In this document: piece after piece, positions 18,435-27,513 of the stretch
Position numbering within the stretch: position 1 is the stretch's first letter
How the letters are laid out: every line of letters begins with the position of its first letter
Origin: an uncultured Sphaerochaeta sp.
GTDB taxonomy: Bacteria > Spirochaetota > Spirochaetia > Sphaerochaetales > Sphaerochaetaceae
Reading direction: 5' to 3'
DNA: 64,000 nt
Assembly: GCF_963666015.1 (NCBI RefSeq)
Contig: NZ_OY762555.1
Location: 620,001-684,000 of the forward strand
Translations under genes and position numbers: made by a program
Notes under the pieces: model-generated
The model's database searches: none
Told to the model about the DNA's origin: nothing
What the model saw: only the letters and a program-made list of their open reading frames with translations

Positions 18435-18989
18435 ATGCAACAGGTATTGGACACATGTGAAAATAAGATGCAAAAAAGTCTTGAGAGTCTCTCAAGGGAT
18501 TTTGCCGGTCTGCGCACTGGTCGAGCTTCAGCCTCTCTGCTGGAGAAGATTCGAGTAGACTATTATGGTGCAGAAACACCGATCAACCAGGTCGCAACCA
18601 TCAGCATTCCTGAGGCTAGAACAATAGTTATCCAGCCTTGGGACAAGAGTGTTCTTGGAGCAATTGAAAAGGCTATCCTTAAGAGTGATCTTGGACTTCC
18701 TCCGAACAATGATGGGAAATTAATCAGATTGAATTTCCCACCATTGAACGAAGAGAGACGCAAGCAACTGGTGAAGAACGCTAAATCTACTGCTGAGCAG
18801 AGCAAGGTCGCTATCCGAAACATCAGACGTGAAGCGATCGATGAGTTGAAGAAGCTGCAGAAAAATGGCGATATCAGCGAGGATGAACTTAAGGATGGCG
18901 AAAGCAAAATCCAGAAAATGACAGACTCCCATGTCGAACAGATCGCCTCCCTCTCCGATGAGAAGGAGAAGGAAATAATGGAGATCTAG
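18435..18989 (+). CDS. frr: Ribosome recycling factor
   Basis: RRF splits post-termination ribosomes together with EF-G. The 184-residue length and the sequences FAGLRTGRASASLLEKI and NFPPLNEERRKQLVK are diagnostic. Of two ATG codons, 18435 is favoured: GGAG at 18425-18428 is six bases before it but touches the ATG at 18429. It follows the tsf terminator and is four bases from uppS, so it may head the uppS-cdsA-dxr-rseP part when the terminator works. Confidence 0.96.
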   Translation: MQQVLDTCENKMQKSLESLSRDFAGLRTGRASASLLEKIRVDYYGAETPINQVATISIPEARTIVIQPWDKSVLGAIEKAILKSDLGLPPNNDGKLIRLNFPPLNEERRKQLVKNAKSTAEQSKVAIRNIRREAIDELKKLQKNGDISEDELKDGESKIQKMTDSHVEQIASLSDEKEKEIMEI

Positions 18990-18992
18990 AGA

Positions 18993-19691
18993 ATGGAGAG
19001 AAAACCTGCTGTCCCTGTCCATCTGGGTATCATCATGGATGGTAACGGACGTTGGGCGCAAAAGCGCTCACTGCCGAGAACCGCCGGACACCTGGAAGGA
19101 TTGAAAGCTGTCAAACGGGTCATCCGTGAAGCTTCTGAGCAGGGCATCAGGTTCGTCACATTCTACGCTTTCTCTACGGAGAACTGGAAACGAAGTGAGC
19201 AAGAGGTTTCCTATCTAATGCATCTCTTTGTTTCCAAGCTCCATGGAGAGATTGGTTACTACAATCGTCATGGAATCCGCATTCTGGTACGAGGAGATCT
19301 CAGTGGTCTCCCTGCACAAGTACAACAGGCAGTAGCTACCACTGTCCAAGAAACAAGTAACAATACAACAATTACTGCAATCATTGCACTCAATTATGGT
19401 GGAAGGGATGAAATTTGTCGGGCGGTCAACCAATTCATTGCAACCCATCCCGGAGAGGCGATTACTGAAACCTCGCTCGCCAGCAATTTGGACTTGCCTC
19501 ACATCCCCCCAGTCGATATGATAGTGAGAAGTGCAAACGAAAAACGCCTAAGTAATTTTTTACTCTGGGACAGCGCATACGCTGAACTTGCATTCTATGA
19601 AAAATTATGGCCTGATTGGGATGCAGAAGACATCCAAAAAATCTGTAGGGATTATGGAAAACGGGTTAGAAAATTTGGGGGGATACAATGA
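18993..19691 (+). CDS. uppS: Undecaprenyl diphosphate synthase
   Basis: A cis-prenyltransferase that makes the C55 lipid carrier for cell-envelope polymers. The 232-residue protein has GIIMDGNGRWAQKR near the start and RSANEKRLSNFLLWDSAY near the end, the two hallmark regions. It overlaps cdsA by four bases. The position between frr and cdsA is the order conserved in many bacteria. Confidence 0.96.
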   Translation: MERKPAVPVHLGIIMDGNGRWAQKRSLPRTAGHLEGLKAVKRVIREASEQGIRFVTFYAFSTENWKRSEQEVSYLMHLFVSKLHGEIGYYNRHGIRILVRGDLSGLPAQVQQAVATTVQETSNNTTITAIIALNYGGRDEICRAVNQFIATHPGEAITETSLASNLDLPHIPPVDMIVRSANEKRLSNFLLWDSAYAELAFYEKLWPDWDAEDIQKICRDYGKRVRKFGGIQ

Positions 19692-20527
19692 CATCAATGG
19701 GCAAGCGGGTTCTCACCACAGTAATAACCCTTCCAACACTTTTTATCATTATTTTCTTGTTACCCCATAACTCCTATCTTGCCCTCTCCCTACTGGCTGT
19801 AGTGACCGCAACCTATGGTGCAAAAGAATTGAAGGTGTTGTACGAGAAAGCAGAGAATACCACCCTTCATATTTCCCCTTGGGCTATTGGATTACTTCCA
19901 CTTGCTCAGTGGATTGAAATTGCTCATGCACCAGAACTTCCCTTGGTGGATTTAACAGTTGTCTTGCTGGCACTTTTTTTCTTCAGTACTGAATTACGTC
20001 ACGGGGACAAGGACTCCTTTGCAAAATCACTCTCACGAATTGGTGGGGAGAGTCTACTTATCCTGTACCCTGGTCTACTCATTACATTCATTCAACGAAT
20101 TCTTACACTACCCCATCCATCTGCATCCTTGATCTTGTTTTTCCTGCTGGTCTTCGGAAATGATATCTTTGCATTCGTTTTCGGCATGTCCATGGGAAGA
20201 GGCAACAAGGGAATTATCAAGGTAAGCCCGAATAAGAGTTTGGCAGGATTTATCGGGGGAACCCTCAGCGCCATGGTCCTCGCAGTACTTTTCTGCTTGT
20301 TCGTACCAGGCATCAAAGAGGATATTTCCATCTGGATGGCATTAGCGTTGGGTTTAGCAACCTCATCTGCTGCCAATATTGGAGACTTGATCGAGAGTGC
20401 GTTCAAGCGTTCTGCACAGGTCAAAGACAGTGGTTCTCTCATCCCGGGCCGTGGAGGATTGCTGGACTCTATTGATTCCATGCTTGCCAGTGCTCCCATC
20501 TTCTGGCTGCTCCTTACGCTCTTCTAA
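19688..20527 (+). CDS. cdsA: Phosphatidate cytidylyltransferase
   Basis: Makes CDP-diacylglycerol, the precursor of membrane phospholipids. A 279-residue membrane protein with about seven or eight hydrophobic segments. The C-terminal CdsA signature is clear: SAFKRSAQVKDSGSLIPGRG followed by GLLDSIDS. It overlaps uppS and lies four bases before dxr. Confidence 0.94.
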   Translation: MTSMGKRVLTTVITLPTLFIIIFLLPHNSYLALSLLAVVTATYGAKELKVLYEKAENTTLHISPWAIGLLPLAQWIEIAHAPELPLVDLTVVLLALFFFSTELRHGDKDSFAKSLSRIGGESLLILYPGLLITFIQRILTLPHPSASLILFFLLVFGNDIFAFVFGMSMGRGNKGIIKVSPNKSLAGFIGGTLSAMVLAVLFCLFVPGIKEDISIWMALALGLATSSAANIGDLIESAFKRSAQVKDSGSLIPGRGGLLDSIDSMLASAPIFWLLLTLF

Positions 20528-20531
20528 TGGT

Positions 20532-21647
20532 ATGAAACGGATAATAATCCTTGGCTGTACCGGCAGCATCGGTACCACGACACTTCAGGCAATCCGCAGC
20601 AAAGCCCTCCCCTTCCGTGTGGTGGGCCTTTCCAGTAATACCCGATCAAAAGAATTACTCTCCTTAGCCCGTGAATTCCACGCAGAAGCCCTCTGCACTA
20701 CCGGTGCGTCCCTTACCAGTATTGAAGGGGTTAAAACCTTTACAGGCTTCGATGGCCTTCAGAAAATGCTGCAATCCATAGAGGCAGATATAGTATTGAA
20801 CGCCATCGCAGGATTTGAGGGACTCAAAGCGTCCCTCTCTGCTCTCCGATGTGGCTTTGATCTTGCCCTCGCAAACAAGGAAAGTGTTGTATGTGCAGGA
20901 TCCTATCTTTTCGATGCTGCAAAACAGCATGGTGCATCCATCATTCCTGTGGATAGTGAGCACTCTGCTATCTGGGAACTGTTGAAAGGACGAGCCCCTG
21001 GTTCTGTTTCCAGCTTGATCCTAACAGCTAGTGGAGGTCCTTTCAGGACATTGCCAAAGAAGGATTTTGCTTCCATTACGGTTGAAATGGCCCTCGCCCA
21101 TCCCACTTGGGATATGGGAAAGAAGATAACCATTGACAGTGCAACCTTGGCCAACAAGGCCCTTGAGGTAATCGAAGCCTCGTACCTTTTCAATGTTGAA
21201 GCAGACAAAATTGAGGTGGTAATCCACCCAGAGTCCATCGTACACTCCATGGTACGTACCACAGACGGCGCAGTATATGCACAAATGGGCAATCCAGATA
21301 TGACACTCCCGATCATCAATGCCATGGGAGCAGGTCATGCATCGCTTGTCTCTCCATTGGATTTCACCAATCTCACCCTCCACTTTTCCAAACCTGACTA
21401 TGAACGATTTCCTCTCCTATCACTTGCGTTCTCCATCCTCAAACGAGGTGGCTCCTCTGCACTTGCTTTCAATGCAGCGGATGAGGTAGCAGTACAATCC
21501 TTTCTGAAAGGAGCTATTTCTTATCCCAAGATGATCGAGGTTGTCCAGAGGACACTGGAACACCCTTGGAATGAAACGGTGGGAAGTTTTGAAGAGACCC
21601 TCGCCCTTGACAAACGGGCTCGGAATATTGCAAGAAGTTATCTATGA
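20532..21647 (+). CDS. dxr: 1-deoxy-D-xylulose 5-phosphate reductoisomerase
   Basis: The first committed step of the MEP isoprenoid pathway, which supplies precursors to UppS in the same operon. The 371-residue protein has the NADPH loop LGCTGSIGTTTLQ, the substrate/metal motif PVDSEHSAIWELL, and ASGGPFR. The frame is open for 45 codons upstream inside cdsA, but ATG at 20532 (MKRIIILG) begins exactly at the Rossmann strand. It overlaps rseP by four bases. Confidence 0.96.
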   Translation: MKRIIILGCTGSIGTTTLQAIRSKALPFRVVGLSSNTRSKELLSLAREFHAEALCTTGASLTSIEGVKTFTGFDGLQKMLQSIEADIVLNAIAGFEGLKASLSALRCGFDLALANKESVVCAGSYLFDAAKQHGASIIPVDSEHSAIWELLKGRAPGSVSSLILTASGGPFRTLPKKDFASITVEMALAHPTWDMGKKITIDSATLANKALEVIEASYLFNVEADKIEVVIHPESIVHSMVRTTDGAVYAQMGNPDMTLPIINAMGAGHASLVSPLDFTNLTLHFSKPDYERFPLLSLAFSILKRGGSSALAFNAADEVAVQSFLKGAISYPKMIEVVQRTLEHPWNETVGSFEETLALDKRARNIARSYL

Positions 21648-23035
21648 GTGGAATAGCTGCCATCCTGATGAAGTATCTCATAGGATTGGTGGGAATAACC
21701 ATTGTAGTGGTCATACATGAAATCGGTCATTTGGTGACCGCAAAACTCAATGGGATAGACGTTGAGGTATTCTCATTCGGTCTTGGCCCTAAACTGTTGG
21801 CTACCCAGCACAAAGGCACTGAATACCGGATAAGCCTATTTCCATTAGGTGGGTATTGTCGACTCAAGGGATCTGATGACTTGAGCCAAGCATTGATCCA
21901 CAAGCAGAAACAATTTACGCATACTGAAGAAGGTTCGCTCTTCTCCGCTCACCCTGCTCGAAGAGTCCTTACATATCTCAGTGGGCCCATAGCCAATCTT
22001 CTCTTTGCCGCCCTCCTGTATGCCATACTTACCAGCCTGCCGACACAGGTCATCACCAATGAGGCAGTGGTTGCCACCACTGCTGAGTACCCTTCCCTAT
22101 TCAACAACCAGAAAAGCCCAGCCTATGAAGCCGGAATACGTAAAGGTGACAAGATCATCGCCCTGGGTGAGTCACCAGTAGCAGACTGGCAGGCACTAGA
22201 GGCACAGCTTACGGAAAGCCAGGGTCTTGAGCAGTTTACCATTAAGCGAGAGGAAGCTACCATCATGTTCATGGTTCAGGGAACCCCAAAACCAGAGGGA
22301 GGATTCCGCTATGGATTAACCCCGATACAGGAACTGGAGGTAGGATCAGTACGCTATGGGAGCCCTGCCTACAACCAAGGATTACAAGAAGGGGATGTAA
22401 TAGTTTCTGTGGCCGATATCCCTGTCATGAACCATCTCGATCTCCTCACCGTACTGAACGACCATACAGAGGATGAAATATCGATTACCGTTGAGGATAC
22501 AATCGGACAGAAGAGGGACTTACACTTCACGCCAGGTCGCAATGAGAGGGGGTCAATCGTCCTTGGTTTTACACTCGCCGTAGAGACTAAAGAGGGCGAG
22601 AATAAACAGTTCAGTATCATCGATGGAATTCGCAAGGGGTGGAATGTTGCTGAAGAGACCATTGCATCTCTACGTAATTTGGTCTCGAGAAGGGATGCAG
22701 ACCTCCGCTCGGAAGTTACAGGCATGGCTCGATCAGCACTGATGATCGGGGATATCACCACGCTTGGGTTTGAAAGCAGTACAGTAAGTGGTATACGAGG
22801 CTTGTTGTATCTCATGGGAGTGGTTTCCATCTCCCTTGCAGTGGTCAATCTACTCCCTATCCCTGCCTTTGATGGTGGACAGGTTGTCATTGCAGGACTG
22901 GAGTGGATTACTGGAAAACAAATGAAACCCAGAACCTATTATCATCTCCAGCTCATGGGAGTTGCTTTTGTCATTGTACTATTCTTGATTTTAACACTTG
23001 CTGATGTGAGGCATTTTCTTGCCCTTAGGCGTTAG
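21644..23035 (+). CDS. rseP: RseP-type intramembrane zinc metalloprotease
   Basis: A site-2 protease that cleaves anti-sigma factors or signal-peptide remnants within the inner membrane. The 463-residue protein has HEIGH at residues 25-29 in the first membrane segment, two periplasmic PDZ-like regions (AGIRKGDKIIALGE and QGLQEGDVIVSVAD), and the second active-site motif NLLPIPAFDGGQ. Last gene of the cluster; it converges on dnaB with an 11-base overlap and there is no room for a terminator between them. Confidence 0.95.
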   Translation: MSGIAAILMKYLIGLVGITIVVVIHEIGHLVTAKLNGIDVEVFSFGLGPKLLATQHKGTEYRISLFPLGGYCRLKGSDDLSQALIHKQKQFTHTEEGSLFSAHPARRVLTYLSGPIANLLFAALLYAILTSLPTQVITNEAVVATTAEYPSLFNNQKSPAYEAGIRKGDKIIALGESPVADWQALEAQLTESQGLEQFTIKREEATIMFMVQGTPKPEGGFRYGLTPIQELEVGSVRYGSPAYNQGLQEGDVIVSVADIPVMNHLDLLTVLNDHTEDEISITVEDTIGQKRDLHFTPGRNERGSIVLGFTLAVETKEGENKQFSIIDGIRKGWNVAEETIASLRNLVSRRDADLRSEVTGMARSALMIGDITTLGFESSTVSGIRGLLYLMGVVSISLAVVNLLPIPAFDGGQVVIAGLEWITGKQMKPRTYYHLQLMGVAFVIVLFLILTLADVRHFLALRR

Positions 23036-24410
23036 GATTATTCCCGGCCACATATTTATGACTGAACTCCATCTCCTCAAAACGAACAATATTGCTTACG
23101 AAGGCCAGAGAGAACACCCCAGTCTCACCATTCCTGTTCTTGGCCATGATGATCTTTGTTTCCTGGATATTATTCTTCTGACGTTCTTCCTCACTATCGG
23201 TACGGTTCTTGCCGACCTCACGGTGAAGGAGGATAACCACGTCGGCATCCTGCTCGATGGACCCACTCTCTCTGAGGTCACTGAGCTTTGGCTCAACACC
23301 ATCTGCCTGACGCCCTACCTGGCTCAAACAGACAATGGGGATATCCAGCTCTCGGGCAAGCTGCTTCAGGTTTCTACTAATAATGGATATTTGTTCATGA
23401 CGTGGAATGCGAGCATCTGCCTGGGCATCGATCAAACCAATATAGTCAACAAAGAGAATCTGGACATCGTGCTCCAACTTCATTCTGCGCGCTTGTGCCC
23501 TAAGCTCCATGAGCTTCATGTTGGGAGTATCCTGAATATAGAGCTCTGATTCATAGAGCAACCCTGATGCATCAACTATGGCACTCATCTCACTGTTTTT
23601 CAGTGTAGCTTTACGGATATGGGAGAAATCGACACGACTATGCCCGGTAAGCAAACGTTCCATCAAGCTTGCTGCACTCATTTCCAAGGAAAAAAAACCT
23701 ACACGGTATTTCAGCTTGGTAATCATGTTCAGTGTCATGGAAAGTGCAAATGCAGTTTTTCCGATCGATGGTCGTGCTCCCACGATGACAAGTTCTTGTT
23801 TCTTGAACCCTCCGGTTATAGAGTCCAGAGAGGTATACCCACTATCGAGCCCATTCTTGGTCCCATGGGTGCTGCGATACTCGATATCACTGATGGTTTG
23901 GGTGATTAGGTCCTTGATGGACTGATATGCATCACTACCAGCTGTTTCATTATTCAGCTTAGAGAGTATTTGTTCTCCCTCGTCAATGACCTGTTGGATT
24001 TCTTGTGACTCGTCGAAAGCATTATCCTTAAGCTTCGAGGCAAACAATAATAGCTTGCGTCTCTGGCTTAACGCCTTCAGAATCTTCGCATAGTAAGCAG
24101 CATTCGTCGTGGTAGGGACATCACTGGTAAGGGTAGAGATATAGGAGAGACCGCCACACTGGTCTACCTCGTTTTTACGCTTCAGATAAGAACTGAGGGT
24201 AATCAGATCCAGTGCCTCGGTACTCTCCTGTCTGAATGAAAGAATAGCGGCGAACAAATGCTGGTGGGCGACTTTATAAAAATCATCCTTGCTCAAGAAA
24301 TCGGTCACTTCAACAAGGACCTTCTCATTGAGCAAGATTGCCCCAAGAACTGCGCGCTCGGCCTCTTCGTTTTGAGGTGGAACGCGCCCCAACATGTTAT
24401 TCGACGCCAT
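23025..24410 (-). CDS. dnaB: Replicative DNA helicase DnaB
   Basis: The hexameric fork helicase. The 461-residue protein opens with the primase-interacting domain (EEAERAVLGAILL) and has Walker A GARPSIGKTAFA, Walker B-region ILFVDYIGLI, and the C-terminal DLRESGSIEQDADVV. The canonical DYLQLM of many DnaB proteins is DYIGLI here, a mild variation. It lies five bases downstream of rplI in the S6-SSB-S18-L9 operon, an order shared with Bacillus and many others. Confidence 0.95.
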   Translation of the reverse strand: MASNNMLGRVPPQNEEAERAVLGAILLNEKVLVEVTDFLSKDDFYKVAHQHLFAAILSFRQESTEALDLITLSSYLKRKNEVDQCGGLSYISTLTSDVPTTTNAAYYAKILKALSQRRKLLLFASKLKDNAFDESQEIQQVIDEGEQILSKLNNETAGSDAYQSIKDLITQTISDIEYRSTHGTKNGLDSGYTSLDSITGGFKKQELVIVGARPSIGKTAFALSMTLNMITKLKYRVGFFSLEMSAASLMERLLTGHSRVDFSHIRKATLKNSEMSAIVDASGLLYESELYIQDTPNMKLMELRAQARRMKLEHDVQILFVDYIGLIDAQADARIPRHEQISIISRNLKQLARELDIPIVCLSQVGRQADGVEPKLSDLRESGSIEQDADVVILLHREVGKNRTDSEEERQKNNIQETKIIMAKNRNGETGVFSLAFVSNIVRFEEMEFSHKYVAGNNPNA

Positions 24411-24415
24411 AACTC

Positions 24416-25033
24416 TTACTCTTCTACTTTCTCAGCTTCAGCCTCTTCACTGCTAGCTTCTTCTACTGCAGCAGCAGCTTCTTCAGCAGCCTTGGCAGCC
24501 TTAGCCTCTTGTGCAGCCTTGACAGCCTCAGCCTTATCAGCCTCGGCCTTTGCCTTGGCTTCTTCTGCCTGACGTCTCTTCAAGGCATTTTCACTTTCAA
24601 CAACAAGCTTGACTTCTGCACTCTCGTCCTCATACAAGCGGACACGTACAGAATAGGTACCAACCATCTTAATGGAGTGGGTAGCAACCTCAATCTTCTT
24701 GCGTTCAACTTCAATACCTTGCTTTGCAAGTGCTTCCTGCACCATAGCAGACGTGACAGAACCAAACAGCTTACCACTCTCCCCTGCTGAGACAACCATG
24801 GTAATCTCGACATTATCAAGCTTCTCTTTCATGCTTGCACTTGCAGCGCGCTTCTCTTCCTTACGCTTTTCGATAGCTGCAGTACGGCTTGCAAATATGG
24901 CTTGGTTGGTTTTGTTGAACATCACAGCCATGTTATTTGGAAGCAGATAGTTACGGGCATACCCGTTCTTTACAACTACAACGTCTCCCTCTTCACCGAG
25001 GTTGACTACATCCTGATTCAGAATAATTTTCAT
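24416..25033 (-). CDS. rplI: 50S ribosomal protein L9 with Ala/Glu-rich C-terminal extension
   Basis: L9 has an N-terminal 23S-binding domain joined by a long helix to a C-terminal domain. The start MKIILNQDVVNLGEEGD and NGYARNYLLPNN identify it. The usual length is about 150 residues; here an extra stretch of about 50 residues rich in Ala, Glu and Lys follows, probably one long helix. ATG at 25033 lies eight bases after AGGAG; GTG at 25042 is the alternative. Confidence 0.96.
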   Translation of the reverse strand: MKIILNQDVVNLGEEGDVVVVKNGYARNYLLPNNMAVMFNKTNQAIFASRTAAIEKRKEEKRAASASMKEKLDNVEITMVVSAGESGKLFGSVTSAMVQEALAKQGIEVERKKIEVATHSIKMVGTYSVRVRLYEDESAEVKLVVESENALKRRQAEEAKAKAEADKAEAVKAAQEAKAAKAAEEAAAAVEEASSEEAEAEKVEE

Positions 25034-25045
25034 AGGATACACTCC

Positions 25046-26014
25046 TTACTCATTACGTCTATACATAATCCAAGTCTCCGTTACCCCTAACAAGGGAAGA
25101 ACAAAGACAACCAGTACATTCACCCCAGGTATCAAGAACGCCAAGAGGAACAGTGTGGAGAACAACCGGGTTGTGTTCACGGCAATGCCTTTTCGTAGTA
25201 TTACATGTACTACAATCGCCATTCCTTGCACCGCATATAGCACACTACTAGCCAGTGCTGCTTGCAACGCAAGAGCCCTGTACAGGTAAGTTGCTTTTGC
25301 CAAGATCAACAGGAGGACCAGAGTCCAGGAACCGAGAAACACCCAGAGGGTGATTTCCGGTACCTTCCAACGGGAAACCCGTACATTGAAGGAACCATCG
25401 AACCGGGCTTGGTAGCTCATCGCCATGAAAGACGTGAACCCAACCAATACCATGCAGAGTGGAGCCAACATGGCCCCTATTGCCATAACAGACATCCGGT
25501 ACAAACTTTCCAATGCAACACCAGGTGTTTCAAGGGATGCTTGTGTTCCACCAGTTGTCCCTCCGAGGAGCGTACGGAAGGTCTCAAACATTGCTGAGTC
25601 TACCCGCTGGAGCGCCTCGTTAGGTCTCGTAAACCAAATAACCACCACAACCGAAGCAACAATCCCAAACATGGATGATGCAAGATAGCGGTAGAATGTA
25701 CGCCTGTCATCCAGCACAATCCATACTGCACTGGCTACCAAGAGCACAATCGGGATGAACATTCCAATCACGAGCAACAGGCGTCCTTCGGGACTGCTTA
25801 AGGCCCCTTCTGCCCTAAAAAACTCAGTAATCACCAACAAGGCAGCTACCAAGCCAACAGGAAACAACGCCTCTCTCCGATTGGAAAACTTCGGTGCGAG
25901 AACCATCAGCGGGATGGTGAAGAGCAGGTTCCCGATCAACAAGCGAGAAAGCGCATAGCTTACCACTGTCAGGAACAACACCTGTTTCAACATCTTTGTA
26001 TCTGGCTGGTTCAT
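25046..26014 (-). CDS. Polytopic membrane protein, DUF2232/YybS-like by context
   Basis: A roughly 322-residue integral membrane protein with about eight hydrophobic segments. No motif settles its identity. The position between rpsR and rplI matches that of yybS (DUF2232) in Firmicutes, where gdpP follows; here there is no gdpP. The N-terminal layout (LSRLLIGNLLFTIPLMVLAP) is compatible with that family. I chose ATG at 26014; an earlier TTG would run into rpsR. Assignment is from synteny more than sequence. Confidence 0.65.
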   Translation of the reverse strand: MNQPDTKMLKQVLFLTVVSYALSRLLIGNLLFTIPLMVLAPKFSNRREALFPVGLVAALLVITEFFRAEGALSSPEGRLLLVIGMFIPIVLLVASAVWIVLDDRRTFYRYLASSMFGIVASVVVVIWFTRPNEALQRVDSAMFETFRTLLGGTTGGTQASLETPGVALESLYRMSVMAIGAMLAPLCMVLVGFTSFMAMSYQARFDGSFNVRVSRWKVPEITLWVFLGSWTLVLLLILAKATYLYRALALQAALASSVLYAVQGMAIVVHVILRKGIAVNTTRLFSTLFLLAFLIPGVNVLVVFVLPLLGVTETWIMYRRNE

Positions 26015-26029
26015 GGCACCCAACACAAG

Positions 26030-26314
26030 TTACTTCTTCTCAAATGGAAGGTACGCAAGCACACGTGCCTTCTTGATCTCAGTAGTAACAGCCCTCTGAT
26101 GCTTTGCACAGCAACCGGTGATACGGGCAGGAAGAATCTTGCCACGTTCGGTTATGTAGCGCCGCAGCATATCAGGATTCTTGTAATCGGGAGTAAGGTT
26201 CTGGGTACAGAACTTGCAAACTTTCTTTCTGAAACTGGGTTTGCGTCCGCCCCCTCTTCTATCTCTTCCGTTTCTTCCGTCATTATTCATGGAATCGTTA
26301 TCGTCATCGCGCAT
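26030..26314 (-). CDS. rpsR: 30S ribosomal protein S18
   Basis: S18 pairs with S6 on the 30S platform. Of 94 residues, the core is [21 protein letters not shown], then [21 protein letters not shown]. Four Cys (CKFC and GCC with the following His) suggest a zinc-binding type. The first 24 residues are a charged Asp/Asn/Arg/Gly leader. ATG at 26314 is nine bases after AAGGAG. Confidence 0.95.
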   Translation of the reverse strand: MRDDDNDSMNNDGRNGRDRRGGGRKPSFRKKVCKFCTQNLTPDYKNPDMLRRYITERGKILPARITGCCAKHQRAVTTEIKKARVLAYLPFEKK

Positions 26315-26357
26315 TATATGTTTCTCCTTGCAACATCATCTGCCAAAAGGCAGAGTC

Positions 26358-26843
26358 TTAGAATGGGATCTGGTCATCGTCAAACTGCTCAGGTCCGCCT
26401 ATATCCATGGGAGAGGCGGGAGCCTGGGGAGCAGGTCGTGAACCGTATGACCCCTGGTTTCTCGTCGGTGGTTGTTCAACCTGACGAGAGGTGTTTCTAC
26501 CATCTGTAGAACCGGGACTCGAGAGGAGCTGCAACGAATTCACGGCAATCTCAACCCGACTCCGACTTTGGCCGTCCTGTTCCCATCGGTTCTGCCTAAG
26601 CTCACCGATAATGGAAACCTGCCTTCCCTTCTCCAGATATTGGTTGAGGGATTCGGCACTCTTGCCAAACATCGAGCAGTCGAAAAAGTTGGCTTCGTCC
26701 TCCCATTTATTGTCACCCGACCTCTTTCTCCGGTTGACTGCTATGGAAAAACGACAGATTGCCATACCACCATTTGAATAGCGAAGCTCGCTATCTCTGG
26801 TAAGACGGCCCACCAATGCGACTACATTCAGGTCATTTGCCAT
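26358..26843 (-). CDS. ssb: Single-stranded DNA-binding protein
   Basis: Coats single-stranded DNA at forks and recruits partners. The 161-residue protein has the OB-fold start (LNVVALVGRLTRDSELRY), a Gly/Pro/Gln-rich linker from about residue 110, and the partner-binding tip DDQIPF. The tip differs from the common DDDIPF by one residue. It sits between rpsF and rpsR as in most bacteria; GGGAG is seven bases before ATG. Confidence 0.96.
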   Translation of the reverse strand: MANDLNVVALVGRLTRDSELRYSNGGMAICRFSIAVNRRKRSGDNKWEDEANFFDCSMFGKSAESLNQYLEKGRQVSIIGELRQNRWEQDGQSRSRVEIAVNSLQLLSSPGSTDGRNTSRQVEQPPTRNQGSYGSRPAPQAPASPMDIGGPEQFDDDQIPF

Positions 26844-26867
26844 GGTTTTGCTCCCATTCTCTTTTCT

Positions 26868-27149
26868 TTACTTCTCAGGGTTTACGAACAAGAACTTCAA
26901 GATGTTCGGGTTCAACAAGAACTTTTGCTCGAAGCCAAGGATGCTACTGGGATCTGCCTTCATCTCGAAGTAGACATAGTGTCCCTTTTCCTGCTTCTTG
27001 ATATCATAGGCCAAGTATTTTACGCCCATGTCATCCTGCTTGGTAATTTCTACGTCAGCAGCTGCAAATGTGCTGGTCACGAATTCCAAACCAGCCTGTG
27101 TGTTATCTTCGTTTGCATTGAAAATAACAGTGAACTCATAATTTCTCAT
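26868..27149 (-). CDS. rpsF: 30S ribosomal protein S6
   Basis: The 93-residue protein MRNYEFTVIFNANEDN is S6, with KYLAYDIKKQEKGHYV characteristic. First gene of the rpsF-ssb-rpsR-rplI-dnaB operon, preceded by AAGGAGG and by a stable leader hairpin. The acidic C-terminal tail seen in enterobacterial S6 is missing. Confidence 0.95.
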   Translation of the reverse strand: MRNYEFTVIFNANEDNTQAGLEFVTSTFAAADVEITKQDDMGVKYLAYDIKKQEKGHYVYFEMKADPSSILGFEQKFLLNPNILKFLFVNPEK

Positions 27150-27165
27150 GGTTCCTCCTTACGGA

Positions 27166-27196
27166 CTTTATGATCCGCCCTCAAGAGCGGATAAAG
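27166..27196 (-). promoter_or_regulatory. Leader hairpin before rpsF, candidate S6:S18 autoregulatory element
   Basis: On the reverse strand the RNA folds as CUUUAU, CCGCUC, loop UUGA, GGGCGG, a three-base AUC bulge on the 3' side, then AUAAAG. The structure ends about 17 bases before the rpsF start codon. S6:S18 leaders in other bacteria are hairpins with a bulge and a conserved CCG; whether the details match needs a covariance search. Confidence 0.45.
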
Positions 27197-27229
27197 AGGT
27201 GTCTGCATACCCTACCATACATTGTATGG

Positions 27230-27235
27230 ATTGGT
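27230..27235 (-). promoter_or_regulatory. Candidate -35 element for the rpsF operon
   Basis: On the reverse strand TTGACC occurs at about 27230-27235, followed after about 18 bases by a weak -10 (TAGGGT). This would place the start of transcription roughly 60 bases before rpsF and put the leader hairpin inside the transcript. The -10 is poor, so this is tentative. Confidence 0.25.
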
Positions 27236-27288
27236 CAACAAATCTCATTCTGTCATCAAGCTTTATACCAGCTCAAGACTTCCAATAG

Positions 27289-27316
27289 AAAAACCGCCGG
27301 AGCGACCGACGGTTTT
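27289..27316 (-). terminator. Intrinsic terminator after the tiny ribosomal peptide gene
   Basis: On the reverse strand AAAACCGTCGG, a five-base loop and CCGGCGGTTTTT form an 11-bp stem with one mismatch that ends in a T-run. It lies 36 bases past the stop of the 29-codon gene, and separates it from the rpsF operon. Confidence 0.75.
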
Positions 27317-27351
27317 GTACTTTGTACGAAGTATAAGTCTACTTGAACAGA

Positions 27352-27441
27352 CTATTTGTTCTTATGTCTATTCTTTCTGAGCTTCTTCTTTCTCTTATGA
27401 GTAGCAATCTTATGCTTCTTTCTTTTTCTTCCACAAGGCAC
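27352..27441 (-). CDS. 29-residue basic ribosomal peptide, AURKAIP1/COX24 (bS22/mS38-like) family
   Basis: A very short gene encoding (V/M)PCGRKRKKHKIATHKR followed by KKKLRKNRHKNK. This pattern matches the small peptides annotated as AURKAIP1/COX24-domain proteins in spirochaetes and Bacteroidetes, related to bS22 of mycobacteria and mS38 of mitochondria, which sit near the decoding centre. More than half the residues are Lys, Arg or His. The start is GTG at 27441 with TAAGGAG (27449-27455) seven bases upstream. It has its own well-formed promoter and an intrinsic terminator. The family call rests on pattern memory, the coding call on RBS, promoter, terminator and composition. Confidence 0.85.
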   Translation of the reverse strand: MPCGRKRKKHKIATHKRKKKLRKNRHKNK

Positions 27442-27513
27442 TATAGCGCTCCTTACCAACCGTCTCTATTTTCGGTAGAGCCCGAATACGACTGGTTTTG
27501 TAATTACCGGTCT

